NCBI RefSeq assembly: GCF_003268635.1
Contig: NZ_CP029639.1
Coordinates: 4,041,501 to 4,105,500 of the forward strand
From: Paenibacillus sp. DCT19
Lineage (GTDB): Bacteria > Bacillota > Bacilli > Paenibacillales > Paenibacillaceae
Length of the DNA stretch: 64,000 nucleotides
Direction of reading: 5' to 3'
Part shown: positions 19,386 to 28,758 of the stretch, one piece after another
How positions within the stretch are numbered: the stretch's first letter is position 1
Layout of the letters: each line of letters starts with the position of its first letter
The notes under the pieces: model-generated
Told to the model about the DNA's origin: nothing
The model's input: only the letters and a program-made list of their open reading frames with translations
The model's database searches: none
Made by a program: the position numbers and the translations under genes

Positions 19386-20633
19386 ATGAGTGAGGTAAGA
19401 CAAAAAGCCATTCAGGCACAAGCCGTAGTTCCACAATTGAACCGACTGACGACAGATCAAAAAAATAAAGCCCTCCTTGCCATGGCAGATGCGCTCCTAG
19501 AGAAATCAGACATCATTATTACTGCAAACGGCGAAGATCTGGAGCGCGGTAGACAACAAGGAACACCAGAATCTATGCTTGACCGGTTAGCATTAAATCA
19601 GGAACGAATTGCAGGCATCGCTGAGGGTCTTCGTCAGATCGTGGATCTGCCAGATCCTGTCGGGGAAGTGCTCGAAACCTTTACACGCCCAGATGGATTG
19701 CATATTCAGAAGTTAAGAGTGCCGATCGGGCTAATTGGTATTATTTATGAAGCACGGCCTAATGTTACCGTAGATGCTGCAGGCTTATGCCTGAAGACCG
19801 GTAATGCAGTTCTGCTCCGCGGTGGATCATCTGCCCTCTCCTCCAATCGCAAAATTGTTGAGGTATTACACGAGGCATTGGCAAAGACAGATTTACCTCC
19901 TGACGCGCTACAGCTTGTGGAAGATGCCAATCGCTCGTCTGTGGACGAGATGCTCAAGCTGAATGGATTGCTGGATGTCATCATTCCTCGCGGGGGAGCT
20001 TCACTCATTCAGAATGTAGTTGCGAATGCCACAGTACCAGTCATTGAAACGGGTGCAGGCATCTGCCATACCTATGTGGATGAATCTGCCGATCCGGTCA
20101 TGGCAGCAGAGATTGCGATCAATGCCAAAGCACAACGTCCATCCGTATGTAACTCTATGGAAACTTTATTAGTACACAGTGCTTTCGCAGAGCAGCATCT
20201 CGCATCCATCGCAGAACAGTTCCGTGAGCTTAATGTGCTATTAAAAGGTTGCGATACCGTACAACGTATTGTCCCTTCTGCCCAACCGGTTAGTGAGGAA
20301 GATTACGCGACAGAGTATAACGACTACATTTTGAATATCCGGGTTGTATCTGGCCTAGATGAAGCCCTGCAGCACATTGCACAATACGGCACCAAGCATT
20401 CCGAATGTATCGTAACGGCGAATACTGCAAACGCAGAACGTTTCTTGCATGACGTTGATGCAGCAGCAGTGTATCATAATGCTTCTACCCGCTTCACAGA
20501 TGGCTTCGAGTTTGGTTATGGAGCTGAGATAGGCATCAGCACTCAAAAGTTACATGCACGTGGCCCAATGGGTTTACCTGCTCTTACATCAACCAAATAT
20601 CGCATTACTGGCGATGGTCAGATCCGTCAATAA
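19386..20633 (+). CDS. proA: Gamma-glutamyl phosphate reductase
   Basis: A 415-residue NADPH-dependent enzyme that converts glutamyl-5-phosphate to glutamate-5-semialdehyde, the second step of proline synthesis. The aldehyde-dehydrogenase-like catalytic Cys lies in QRPSVCNSMETLLVH. PIGLIGIIYEARPNVTVDAA and the C-terminal GPMGLPALTSTKY are family hallmarks. GGGAGG precedes the ATG. It lies 62 bp after proB and 33 bp before proC in the T-box operon. Confidence 0.97.
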   Translation: MSEVRQKAIQAQAVVPQLNRLTTDQKNKALLAMADALLEKSDIIITANGEDLERGRQQGTPESMLDRLALNQERIAGIAEGLRQIVDLPDPVGEVLETFTRPDGLHIQKLRVPIGLIGIIYEARPNVTVDAAGLCLKTGNAVLLRGGSSALSSNRKIVEVLHEALAKTDLPPDALQLVEDANRSSVDEMLKLNGLLDVIIPRGGASLIQNVVANATVPVIETGAGICHTYVDESADPVMAAEIAINAKAQRPSVCNSMETLLVHSAFAEQHLASIAEQFRELNVLLKGCDTVQRIVPSAQPVSEEDYATEYNDYILNIRVVSGLDEALQHIAQYGTKHSECIVTANTANAERFLHDVDAAAVYHNASTRFTDGFEFGYGAEIGISTQKLHARGPMGLPALTSTKYRITGDGQIRQ

Positions 20634-20666
20634 GTTCGCAGTTTAGTATTTAGGAGGACGATAATC

Positions 20667-21527
20667 ATGAGTCAAGAACAACAGACGTTATTACAACAAA
20701 AAATTACTTTCCACGGAGCAGGTGCGATGGCCGAAGCAATCGTACGCGGATTAATCTCCCGCCTTGTCGTACGTCCACAGGACATTACGATGCTGAACCG
20801 CAGCAACCAGAAACGTCAGGAGGAACTCAGTAGCCGTTACGCGGTTCATACGGGAACTGCGGCACAATCCCAGGAGATCCTCTCGGGTTCTCCCGTTATT
20901 GTATTGGCCATGAAACCAAAGGATGCCGCTGCTGCTCTGCGGGAACTTGGTCCTCTTTTGTCTCCAGATCAACTGATCGTATCCGTCATTGCCGGATTAT
21001 CTATACGTACGATGCAAACGCTGCTTGGTCGTAAACAGCCTATCGCCCGTACCATGCCAAATACATCAAGTACGATTGGACTTGGCGCAACTGGACTTGC
21101 CTTCTCGGCCGAAATTACAGATGAGCAGCGTAGCACGGTTATGACGATGTTTGAAGCTGTAGGGATCGTGACCATTGTGCCTGAAGATAAGTTAGAGATT
21201 CTTACAGGGATTTCGGGAAGTGGCCCCGCTTATGTATACTATTTAATGGAGGCTATGATCGCTGCAGGTATTCGAGGCGGCTTATCCAGCCAGCAGTCAC
21301 GTGATCTGACCGTTCAGACGGTGCTTGGTGCTTCCCGAATGGTTCAGCAGACAGGACTGGAGCCAATGAAACTTCGCAGTGATGTTACGTCTCCTGGAGG
21401 TGCAACTCAAGCTGCACTGAAGAAGCTGGACGAAGGCGACTTCTTTGAAAATGTAATTGCAGCCGTTAACCGTTGTGCTGAGCGCTCACGGGAAATGGGG
21501 GCTGCTTTGGAAGGAGATTTAAAATGA
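20667..21527 (+). CDS. proC: Pyrroline-5-carboxylate reductase
   Basis: 286 residues. The last step of proline synthesis, reducing pyrroline-5-carboxylate with NAD(P)H. The N-terminal Rossmann motif is slightly unusual (FHGAGAMAEAIVRGL). The C-terminal signature GISGSGPAYVYYLMEAMIAA and the SPGGATQAAL segment are typical. TAGGAGG precedes the start. Its TGA overlaps the ATG of mtnW in an ATGA junction, so translation of the salvage genes is coupled to proline genes. Confidence 0.97.
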   Translation: MSQEQQTLLQQKITFHGAGAMAEAIVRGLISRLVVRPQDITMLNRSNQKRQEELSSRYAVHTGTAAQSQEILSGSPVIVLAMKPKDAAAALRELGPLLSPDQLIVSVIAGLSIRTMQTLLGRKQPIARTMPNTSSTIGLGATGLAFSAEITDEQRSTVMTMFEAVGIVTIVPEDKLEILTGISGSGPAYVYYLMEAMIAAGIRGGLSSQQSRDLTVQTVLGASRMVQQTGLEPMKLRSDVTSPGGATQAALKKLDEGDFFENVIAAVNRCAERSREMGAALEGDLK

Positions 21528-22747
21528 ATAACATGTGTACTGCGACGTATCGTTTGCATGACGATCATGCCGATTTTCGTAAAAAAGCAGAATCCATTGC
21601 TGTTGGCATGACTGTTGGTAGCTGGACTGAATTACCTCAGGCCAAACGCGAAGCGATGCAGAAACATCTAGGTGAGGTCATTAAAGTAGAGGTGCATGAA
21701 GCTGACGGGATGTCTTCTGGTGAGCGTTATGCTGATATTACTATTGGGTATCCGGACGTGAACTTTAGCCGAGATATTCCAGCTCTGCTTGTGACCGTAT
21801 TTGGTAAAATTTCGATGGATGGGCGCATTAAGCTTACACAGCTTGGCTTCTCAGACAATTTCCTGAGTGCATTCCCTGGTCCTAAGTTTGGACTAAACGG
21901 TGTTCGTGATCTGCTTGGTGTACATGATCGTCCACTGTTAATGAGTATTTTCAAATCTGTTATTGGACTGGATGCGGACGAATTACGTGAGCAGTTTATC
22001 CGTCAAGCGCTCGGTGGCGTTGATCTTATCAAAGATGATGAAATTCTGTTTGAGAACAAACTCACTCCGATCGAAAAAAGAGTCGAGGTCTGCATGAAAG
22101 CAGCCGAGCAGGCTCGTCAGGAAACAGGAAAGAAACTGCTATATGCAGCGAACCTGACCGGTTCGACCTCACAACTGAAGAAACAGGCTGAGCGTGCCAT
22201 TAACGCTGGAGCTAATGCCTTGTTGTTTAACGTATTAGCGTACGGATATGATGTTCTGCATGAGCTTAGCAGCGACCCGGATATCCATGTGCCAATTATG
22301 GCTCATCCAGCCCTTGCAGGCGCGGTATATCCATCTCCGCATTACGGTATCTCCGCTTCCGTCTTGCTTGGCCAACTGATGCGACTGGCGGGTGCAGACA
22401 TCGTCTTATTCCCATCTCCATATGGCTCCGTAACGATGCCAAAAGAAGAAAACATGGCGATTACTGAACAGTTGCTCTCGACAGAGCTTCCTGTGCGTGC
22501 AAGCATGCCTGTTCCTTCAGCAGGAATTCATCCTGGCCTTGTACCGCTGATTCTGCGGGATTTCGGTACCGATGTGATCGTAAATGCTGGCGGAGGCATT
22601 CATGGACACCCTATGGGCACTGAGGCTGGCGGACGTGCATTCTTGCAGGCAATCGAGGCATCGCAGCGTTCGATTCCTCTGGCACAACATGCATTGGAGC
22701 ATCCAGAACTCAAAAGTGCATTGGATCTATGGGGTGGCGAACGATGA
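21524..22747 (+). CDS. mtnW: 2,3-diketo-5-methylthiopentyl-1-phosphate enolase (RuBisCO-like protein)
   Basis: 407 residues, form IV RuBisCO-like. In methionine salvage it enolises the diketo phosphate made downstream of MtnB. The metal-site segment GGVDLIKDDEILFENKLTP is visible, with the Lys that is carbamylated in this family, together with FGLNGVRDLLGVHDRPLL and the C-terminal phosphate-loop sequences IVNAGGGIHGHPMG. AAGGAG lies before the ATG. It overlaps proC upstream and mtnX downstream (ATGA at both junctions). In B. subtilis mtnW is under a SAM riboswitch. Here no S-box is seen and the gene is read from the proline T-box operon. Confidence 0.95.
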   Translation: MNNMCTATYRLHDDHADFRKKAESIAVGMTVGSWTELPQAKREAMQKHLGEVIKVEVHEADGMSSGERYADITIGYPDVNFSRDIPALLVTVFGKISMDGRIKLTQLGFSDNFLSAFPGPKFGLNGVRDLLGVHDRPLLMSIFKSVIGLDADELREQFIRQALGGVDLIKDDEILFENKLTPIEKRVEVCMKAAEQARQETGKKLLYAANLTGSTSQLKKQAERAINAGANALLFNVLAYGYDVLHELSSDPDIHVPIMAHPALAGAVYPSPHYGISASVLLGQLMRLAGADIVLFPSPYGSVTMPKEENMAITEQLLSTELPVRASMPVPSAGIHPGLVPLILRDFGTDVIVNAGGGIHGHPMGTEAGGRAFLQAIEASQRSIPLAQHALEHPELKSALDLWGGER

Positions 22748-23421
22748 GAAATGATAAACAAACCGTCATTTTCTGTGATTTTGATGGAACCATTACGCTT
22801 TCGGACAATATCGTTGCTATTATGAAACAGTTCAACCCTCCTGGTATTGAGGCTATTATGAAAGATACGGTTGAACAAAAAATAACGTTGCGTGAAGGCG
22901 TTGGGGCAATGTTCGCCCTCTTACCCTCTTCGCAAAAAAATGAGATTGTGGAATTTGTGCTCGGACAAGCCGGTATTCGTGAAGGCTTCAGCGAATTTCT
23001 TGATTTTGTTCGCCGCGAAGGCATTGAATTCAATGTAACTAGCGGAGGTATGGACTTTTTTATCGAACCTTTGCTGGCACCATTCGATATCCCGCAAGAT
23101 CATGTGTATTGTAACGGAGCAGATTTTACGGGTGAAACCATTCGAATCGAGTGGCCGCATCCTTGCCAGCCTCCTTGCGAGAATGGCTGTGGGATGTGCA
23201 AAACTACGGTCATCCGTACCTTCCCCGCAGAGCAATATAATCGAATTTTGATTGGCGATAGCCTTACTGATTTTGAAGGTGCCAAAATTGCCGATCTGGT
23301 CTATTCCCGTTCTATTTTAACGGATAAATGTATTGAACTTGGTGTCGATCATGTGCCATTCACAACCTTTTACGATATCATCGAAGATATGAAACAGAAG
23401 CAAACACAAGGAGTGCTGTAA
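22744..23421 (+). CDS. mtnX: 2-hydroxy-3-keto-5-methylthiopentenyl-1-phosphate phosphatase
   Basis: A 225-residue HAD-family phosphatase that removes phosphate from the enol product of MtnW to give the acireductone. HAD motif I is IFCDFDGTITLSDN (nucleophile and acid-base Asp), and motif IV is LIGDSLTDFEGAK. A Cys-rich insert (HPCQPPCENGCGMCK) near residue 140-155 is typical of MtnX. The ATG at 22744 overlaps the mtnW stop and has GGGGTGG upstream. A frame extending to 22729 has no ribosome site. Confidence 0.95.
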   Translation: MRNDKQTVIFCDFDGTITLSDNIVAIMKQFNPPGIEAIMKDTVEQKITLREGVGAMFALLPSSQKNEIVEFVLGQAGIREGFSEFLDFVRREGIEFNVTSGGMDFFIEPLLAPFDIPQDHVYCNGADFTGETIRIEWPHPCQPPCENGCGMCKTTVIRTFPAEQYNRILIGDSLTDFEGAKIADLVYSRSILTDKCIELGVDHVPFTTFYDIIEDMKQKQTQGVL

Positions 23422-23423
23422 AG

Positions 23424-24077
23424 ATGGGGTTTGAGAAAATTACTTTGGAACATAAACGTCAAGTTCTCGAAGAACTAGCCGATGTTAAAGCACTGTTTGC
23501 CAGCCGCAACTGGTTCCCTGGTACAAGTGGAAACTTGTCGATGCGTGTTGGTGATTTTGATCCGGAACAGTTTTATTTTGCAGTAACAGCTTCCGGCAAA
23601 GATAAATCTCTGCGCACGCCAGAAGACTTCCTGTTTGTGGACAAACACGGTAAAGCGATTGAAACAACAAACCTGAAGCCTAGTGCAGAAACGCTAATCC
23701 ACTGCGAAATCTACCGCTTAACAGGTTGCGGGGCGGTATTCCACGTACATACCGTGTTTAACAATCTAATTAGCGAGTTCTTCGGAGATGCTGGCCAAGT
23801 GCCAGTCCAAGGAATCGAATTGATCAAAGCATTCAACATCTGGGAAGAAAATGCGGAAATTCGTGTACCGATTCTGCCTAACTTTGCTGATATTCCTTCA
23901 ATTGCTGAGTTGGTTCCTGGTGTGCTTGATGCCAAAGTACCAGGTATCTTGCTACGTAATCACGGTATTTATGCTTGGGGTAAGGATGCTTTTGAAGCCA
24001 AAAGACATCTGGAGGCCTTCGAATTTTTGTTCGAAGTGATGTATCGTCAGCTATTGCTTAAAGGAGCTACATCGTAG
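23424..24077 (+). CDS. mtnB: Methylthioribulose-1-phosphate dehydratase
   Basis: A 217-residue class II aldolase-fold zinc enzyme of methionine salvage. Metal-binding His are visible in AVFHVHTVFNNL and LLRNHGIYAWG, and the phosphate-binding NWFPGTSGNLSMRV is near the N-terminus. It starts 2 bp after mtnX and is the last gene of the operon before a convergent terminator. mtnA, mtnK and mtnD are absent from the window, so either they lie elsewhere or the pathway starts from another entry point. Confidence 0.95.
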   Translation: MGFEKITLEHKRQVLEELADVKALFASRNWFPGTSGNLSMRVGDFDPEQFYFAVTASGKDKSLRTPEDFLFVDKHGKAIETTNLKPSAETLIHCEIYRLTGCGAVFHVHTVFNNLISEFFGDAGQVPVQGIELIKAFNIWEENAEIRVPILPNFADIPSIAELVPGVLDAKVPGILLRNHGIYAWGKDAFEAKRHLEAFEFLFEVMYRQLLLKGATS

Positions 24078-24136
24078 GTATTAATAGAGTTCAAGACGAT
24101 ATAGCACCGAATCAAATCAGATAAGTACTCAAAAAC

Positions 24137-24180
24137 ATAAAACACGCCGATGTTCCAATGAGGAACTATGGCGTGTTTTT
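24137..24180 (+). terminator. Convergent terminator after mtnB
   Basis: AAACACGCC, inner GTTCC/GGAAC, then GGCGTGTTTTT. The A-rich and T-rich flanks allow use from both strands. Confidence 0.85.
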
Positions 24181-24183
24181 GAT

Positions 24184-25448
24184 TTAGGATCGATCTTCAC
24201 GATCTTTGAACAAGAATAGACTGTCCAGTTCATCGTCTGGATTTTTGCTATTGCCACTTTTGATCGGACGTTGCTTCCCAAAAAGCAGCTTTAATCCTCC
24301 AACAATAAGCAATAGCGAGACAATCATCGTGTTCAGATAGGATCGAATTTCGTACGTCAAGAATATGTTGGGGAACATCTCACTGAGTTGTGGAATAACA
24401 AGGCGAATCGCTAAGTAGTATAAACCCAGTGCTGCAATTCCGAATCCAATCAGACGTTGATGACGCGCCCAATCCTTCAAGATAGGTTGATCCTCCAATG
24501 GTTCCCGCCCGTACCGGCTTGAGCATTGAAGACCGTCAAAGAAGCTATAGAACCAGATGAGTGGAATCATAAACAAAAATACAGATAAACGAAGTAAGTC
24601 TAGGATGTAGATACTACCAAGGAACAAAAACATGAGCTGCATGCCTCTTTTTTGTAAACCCAAGTAGAGATGCCCCGCGCCAGGAAACGCCGACAACAGC
24701 GTTGCTAGCATTCTGCTACGTCTTCCATTTACTCTCCCCATTTCCAACTCTTCAAACAACGTGCGGTCTTCTAATACTTCACCTGCTTGCTTGCGATGAA
24801 TATGCTGTACCGCATCAAACATGCAGTATACCCAAATGACCGGTAGAATGAGCAGGAACATCAAGAAATTCTCTTCGTTTGTAATCGATGCTACAAAAAC
24901 CATCATTGCAAAGGAGCCAAAGAAAGCAATTAAGAAAGATAGCCCCCGATGCAACAACCCCATATGAAGATGTCCAAGCCCTGGAATAAATGAAAGAAGG
25001 ATTGTGAAGAATCGCTCACCCTCGGTGCCTTTGCGGTACATGGGACTGCCGTATGCCCCTTCAGGTCGATCATATCCTTCATAGGCGTGCTCTGCATGAC
25101 CCTCGTTCGGCTCAAGCGAATCTACACTACGTTCATGATACGAGTCACTCACTCGTCCATAAGGTGCCCTATATCCTTTATATTGTTCTTCTCGATAGCT
25201 TGTCGAACTCAATAGCACAATAATCATATCAAGCATGCTTATCCCCAGAAGAATACGGATGCCAGAGCACCAATGATCACCATATCATGTTCCGATAATA
25301 CCATTCCCAACATGAAGAAACCGACAAGTGTTCCAAAAAAGAGTAGCGGGTAGACTACTGCCCGAATAGGTTTTCTCCAGTATAGGAACCCAAGCCCAGG
25401 GATCAAATTCAGTAAAAATGCGAGTAATTTATTGCGATCTGATTGCAC
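24184..25448 (-). pseudogene. Polytopic membrane protein with three TM2-like repeats, one-base frameshift
   Basis: About 421 residues when one G is added to the four-G run at 25243-25246 (VFFWG then ISMLDMIIVLLSS). Three units each begin with a proline-glycine turn: LLNLIPGLGFLYWRK, LLSFIPGLGHLHMG and LLSAFPGAGHLYLG. Units two and three are about 100 residues apart and also share IWVYCMFDAVQ/IWFYSFFDGLQ and an LED near their ends. Each unit has two or three membrane helices. A Tyr/Glu-rich cytoplasmic or external linker (about 80 residues) joins units one and two. The start is taken as the GTG nine bases after AAAGG. It follows the ECF sigma and its partner on the same strand, so a role in envelope signalling is plausible but unproven. 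Confidence 0.7.
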
Positions 25449-25485
25449 AAACGTCATCCTTTCTTTTCAGGCAATTCGAGCTAAT

Positions 25486-25932
25486 TTATGGTTTCGGTTT
25501 GAAGTTATCCAGCCACGACGTGGCTGCCTCCGTCCATTTCTCCGTAAATGATCCGCCATGCTCACCATCCTGCAGATGATAAGGAGCTACCTTGTCAAAC
25601 ACTCCGGAGGAGAGGAAAATTAACGTCAGGCAGGCTGCCACAGCGTAATGAAACACTTTATGTTCAACCCAGCGGTATCGATGTGAACGTGATAGTGGCC
25701 GGACATTGGACGGTTGCATTTGATTAATCTGATGCATGATCGAATCGGCAAAGCCCGTTGGATCATTCAAGGAAGGCAATTCTCCATGAACATCGAGAGC
25801 TTCTACATAATTGTGCATTTCGTCTGGGTTCTCCATAAGTGCTTGTTCCATAAACAGCGACTGGCTGGGAGGTATTCGACCTTCTATATAATCGGACCAT
25901 TCCTGAACGGTATATACACCTGATTTATTCAC
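25486..25932 (-). CDS. Putative anti-sigma factor, single-pass membrane protein
   Basis: About 148 residues. The N-terminal part (VYTVQEWSDYIEGRIPPSQS) is cytoplasmic and resembles anti-sigma N-termini, but lacks the His-Cys-Cys zinc set of classical ZAS proteins. One membrane helix follows at about residue 95-112 (HYAVAACLTLIFLSSGVF), then a short external tail. The start is placed at a GTG nine bases after AAGGAGG, inside the 3' end of the sigma gene. The overlapping position right after an ECF sigma gene is the main evidence for the anti-sigma role. Confidence 0.65.
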   Translation of the reverse strand: MNKSGVYTVQEWSDYIEGRIPPSQSLFMEQALMENPDEMHNYVEALDVHGELPSLNDPTGFADSIMHQINQMQPSNVRPLSRSHRYRWVEHKVFHYAVAACLTLIFLSSGVFDKVAPYHLQDGEHGGSFTEKWTEAATSWLDNFKPKP

Positions 25933-26476
25933 GCCACTCATCCTCCTTCCAATGATTTCGAATCCACTGCCGAGCACGATATAATCGGGATTCTACTGTT
26001 TTCACAGCTACTTGGGCATCGTGGGCAATTTGCTCATAGTTTTTCTCTTTTAAATAATATGCCGTGATAATATCACGATGCTGAGCAGGCAGCTGGTTAA
26101 TTCGCGCTCGTAGAGCTTCCTTACGTTCTTCCCGAATAAGCCTTGTAAGGACATCTTCTTCTCGTCCTGGTATGTGGTGAATTCTCTCTTCTCCACCGAG
26201 ATCTTCAATGCTTCGTCTGCCGAGCTTACGCTTGGCATCGATTGCTTTGTGAAATGCAATGCGGGTTAGCCATGTTTTGAAGCCTTCGGATCGGTAATCA
26301 GGGAGAGATTTGTACATTTGTATGAACGCTTCCTGAGCTGCATCCTGAGCTTCTTGATCGTTTCGTAATACCGAGTAAGCCACGTGATATACATGCTGGC
26401 TATACTTGTCGATCAACAAGCGAACCTGAGATGTGTCTCCTTCACGGATTCGTTCAATTATGCGCGCTTCATCAAT
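25925..26476 (-). CDS. ECF RNA polymerase sigma factor; start codon unclear
   Basis: A sigma-70 family ECF factor. Region 2 is seen in VYHVAYSVLRNDQEAQDAAQ and the following EAFIQMYKSLP. Region 4 is seen in LPAQHRDIITAYYLKEKNYE and VAVKTVESRLYRARQWIRNH. The first in-frame ATG is at 26419, which would cut into the start of region 2. The frame is open upstream as ARIIERIREGDTSQVRLLI, typical of the family, to about 26476, where only an ATT stands after GGAGGGG. Either ATT is used or a base was lost near 26468-26480. Co-transcribed with an overlapping anti-sigma-like gene and a membrane protein. Confidence 0.85.
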   Translation of the reverse strand: MDEARIIERIREGDTSQVRLLIDKYSQHVYHVAYSVLRNDQEAQDAAQEAFIQMYKSLPDYRSEGFKTWLTRIAFHKAIDAKRKLGRRSIEDLGGEERIHHIPGREEDVLTRLIREERKEALRARINQLPAQHRDIITAYYLKEKNYEQIAHDAQVAVKTVESRLYRARQWIRNHWKEDEWRE

Positions 26477-26605
26477 AACTCTCCCCTCCTCTCCACTACA
26501 TTAGACGACAGAGTTTCACTCTGCCCCTGCATATTATTTCATTTTTTTAATAACACGGTTGCCTTTCGCCTGAAAAGCGGATTTTCATCCTGAATCATAT
26601 CACAT

Positions 26606-26642
26606 GAAAAAGACAGGCACAGAATAACCTCTGGCCTGTCTG
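26606..26642 (-). terminator. Terminator of dnaD
   Basis: On the minus strand AGACAGGC, a loop of about 15 bases, GCCTGTCT and TTTT. Confidence 0.75.
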
Positions 26643-26675
26643 ATTGTCTGAATAGAAATACTTCTACACCTTAAA

Positions 26676-27395
26676 TTAACGACCACCACTGCGAAAACGT
26701 TGCGTATACGCTTTGGCGTCCTGAACCGTCTTCACTCGATTACGGCTCCATTCAAGCAAGATTCGATCAATGTATCGGAAATGTACTTTGCCTGCAAATA
26801 CAGCCTCTTTCAGCGCCATCAGAATTAATTCTTCTTGATACCGATCCTGATCCAACCAACTGGAGATCGTTTCACATTCCATGGGTGAAAGCGGACGTCC
26901 GAATTCTTTTTCGAAGATGGAAAACATATTACGCTCTTCCTCTTCTATTTGAACACTGTTCGAATTCGAACGTGAGTTATGTTCCATCCGTTGTTTCTGG
27001 GCAATGGCAACATCCTCAGCTACACAAGATGCTAATCGTGCAAACAGCCCGTGCAAGTCATAGCGTTCGTACTGAATATCCCGTTCCTCATCCCGGTGTT
27101 CATCAATGGCAACATATCCATCTCTCATCAAGCGCTGCAGCATTCTGGCAATGCCTTCAGGGGCAAGTCCCATTCGACCAGCGAGCTCTTCCAACGTAGG
27201 AAACTCATTGAACTCTGCCTGTTGAAACCCCAGGAGTTGAATGAGCAAGAGAACCTCTGCATCGGCTAGTCCCAACTGATGATAATAGCGTAATAACGCA
27301 TAAGGAAGCTGCGCTGTTCCTGATGTCATCCCATAAGCTGCCCCATTGATCCATGCTTTGGAGCCGGTGTCTTCCATAGACTCGCGGTTAAACAT
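26676..27395 (-). CDS. dnaD: DnaD-domain replication initiation protein
   Basis: 239 residues. The N-terminal winged helix (about 25-95, with EFPTLEELAGRMGLAPEGIA) mediates oligomerisation. A C-terminal DnaD/DnaB2 helical domain (about 155-225) ends with the SWLDQDRYQEELILMALKEA segment and a YIDRILLEW motif, the usual DNA-binding end. It acts in loading the replicative helicase at origins and restart sites. It overlaps the asnS stop by one base (TAATG), as in the conserved asnS-dnaD pair of Bacilli. In B. subtilis nth follows. Here an ECF sigma locus follows instead. Confidence 0.88.
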   Translation of the reverse strand: MFNRESMEDTGSKAWINGAAYGMTSGTAQLPYALLRYYHQLGLADAEVLLLIQLLGFQQAEFNEFPTLEELAGRMGLAPEGIARMLQRLMRDGYVAIDEHRDEERDIQYERYDLHGLFARLASCVAEDVAIAQKQRMEHNSRSNSNSVQIEEEERNMFSIFEKEFGRPLSPMECETISSWLDQDRYQEELILMALKEAVFAGKVHFRYIDRILLEWSRNRVKTVQDAKAYTQRFRSGGR

Positions 27396-28696
27396 TAAGG
27401 ATACAAACGATAGAGCATACGTGGGAATGCAATCGTTTCACGTACATGATCCAGTCCACAGATCCAAGCTACCGTCCGCTCCAATCCCAGACCGAAACCA
27501 GAGTGAGGTACCGATCCGTATTTACGCAAATCCAAGTACCATTGATATGCTTCATCTGAAAGCTGGTGCTCATCAAAGCGCTGTTTCATCAGTTCTGGAT
27601 CATCAATCCGTTGCGAACCTCCGATGATCTCTCCGTAACCTTCTGGCGCAATCATATCTGCACAGAGGACAACTTCAGGGCGATTCGGGTCAGGTTTCAT
27701 GTAGAATGCTTTGATACCTGCTGGGTAGTGTGTGATAAAGACCGGTGTATCATACTTTTCAGCAATTGCTGTTTCGTGTGGAGCACCAAAGTCTTCTCCC
27801 CAAGGGATATCGAAGCCTTGTCCATTCAGGAACTCAATTGCCTCATCATACGTGATGCGTGGGAATGGTGCGACAATGCCTTCGAGTTTGCTGACATCGC
27901 GTCCAATCGATTCAAGCTCTGCACGGCAGTTCTTCACCACGGATTGTACAACGTGAGCAATAAACTTCTCTTGTACTCGCAAGCTCTCTTCATGATCTAC
28001 AAACGCCATTTCCGGCTCGATCATCCAGAATTCAATCAAGTGACGACGAGTCTTGGATTTCTCTGCGCGGAACGTTGGGCCGAAGGAATACACCTTGCCA
28101 AGCGCCATCGCTGCTGCTTCCATGTACAACTGTCCACTTTGTGTCAGATATGCATCTTCGTCAAAATACTTAATGTGGAACAGATTCGTAGTACCTTCTG
28201 CAGAGGATGGTGTCAGAATTGGTGGATCAACCTGTGTGAATCCGTTACCATCAAAAAACTGCTGAACAGCGCGGATAATCTCTGCACGAATCACCATAAC
28301 AGCACGTTGTTTAGTCGAACGTAGCCATAGATGACGATGATCCATCAAGAAGTCAACACCGTGCTCTTTCGGCGTAATAGGATAGTTCTCCGTGAGATGA
28401 ATAATTTCAACATTGGTAACGGTCATCTCATAGCCGGAATTGCTGCGAGGCTCTTCACGAATGATACCTGTAACATATAGCGAACTCTCTTGGGTAAGAC
28501 TCTTCGCTGCATTCCAGATGTCTTCGCTAACTTCACTTTTTACGACAACCCCTTGAATATATCCGGTTCCATCACGCAGTTGCAAAAATTGAATTTTGCC
28601 GCTGGAACGTTTGTTGTTAATCCAGGCGCCGATCTTTACGGTTTCGCCTACATGTTCATTCACGTTACGAATTACACACTCCGTGCTCATGCCCAT
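27395..28696 (-). CDS. asnS: Asparaginyl-tRNA synthetase
   Basis: A 433-residue class II synthetase that charges tRNA-Asn. The N-terminal OB-fold anticodon domain (about 15-105, [20 protein letters not shown]) is followed by the catalytic domain with motif 2 ([20 protein letters not shown]) and motif 3 ([16 protein letters not shown]). Two ATGs lie six bases apart (28696 and 28690) behind GGGAG, and either may be used. It lies between ackA and dnaD. A terminator-like hairpin sits only 24 bp upstream of the start. Confidence 0.96.
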   Translation of the reverse strand: MGMSTECVIRNVNEHVGETVKIGAWINNKRSSGKIQFLQLRDGTGYIQGVVVKSEVSEDIWNAAKSLTQESSLYVTGIIREEPRSNSGYEMTVTNVEIIHLTENYPITPKEHGVDFLMDHRHLWLRSTKQRAVMVIRAEIIRAVQQFFDGNGFTQVDPPILTPSSAEGTTNLFHIKYFDEDAYLTQSGQLYMEAAAMALGKVYSFGPTFRAEKSKTRRHLIEFWMIEPEMAFVDHEESLRVQEKFIAHVVQSVVKNCRAELESIGRDVSKLEGIVAPFPRITYDEAIEFLNGQGFDIPWGEDFGAPHETAIAEKYDTPVFITHYPAGIKAFYMKPDPNRPEVVLCADMIAPEGYGEIIGGSQRIDDPELMKQRFDEHQLSDEAYQWYLDLRKYGSVPHSGFGLGLERTVAWICGLDHVRETIAFPRMLYRLYP

Positions 28697-28719
28697 ATCT
28701 CTCCCTTATTAGCTGAATT

Positions 28720-28758
28720 TGAAAATGCAGCGGGCAGGCTTAGGCCTGTCCCCTGCAC
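28720..28758 (-). terminator. Terminator-like hairpin between ackA and asnS
   Basis: On the minus strand TGCAGGGGACAGGC, loop CTAA, GCCTGCCCGCTGCA, then TTTTC. It could end ackA transcripts or act as an attenuator in an asnS leader, since only 24 bp separate it from the asnS start. Confidence 0.65.

Noticed and set aside
27566..28324. 252-codon open frame on the plus strand
   Set aside because: Antisense to the core of asnS, rich in Cys, His and Phe, no initiation signal. Shadow of the real gene.
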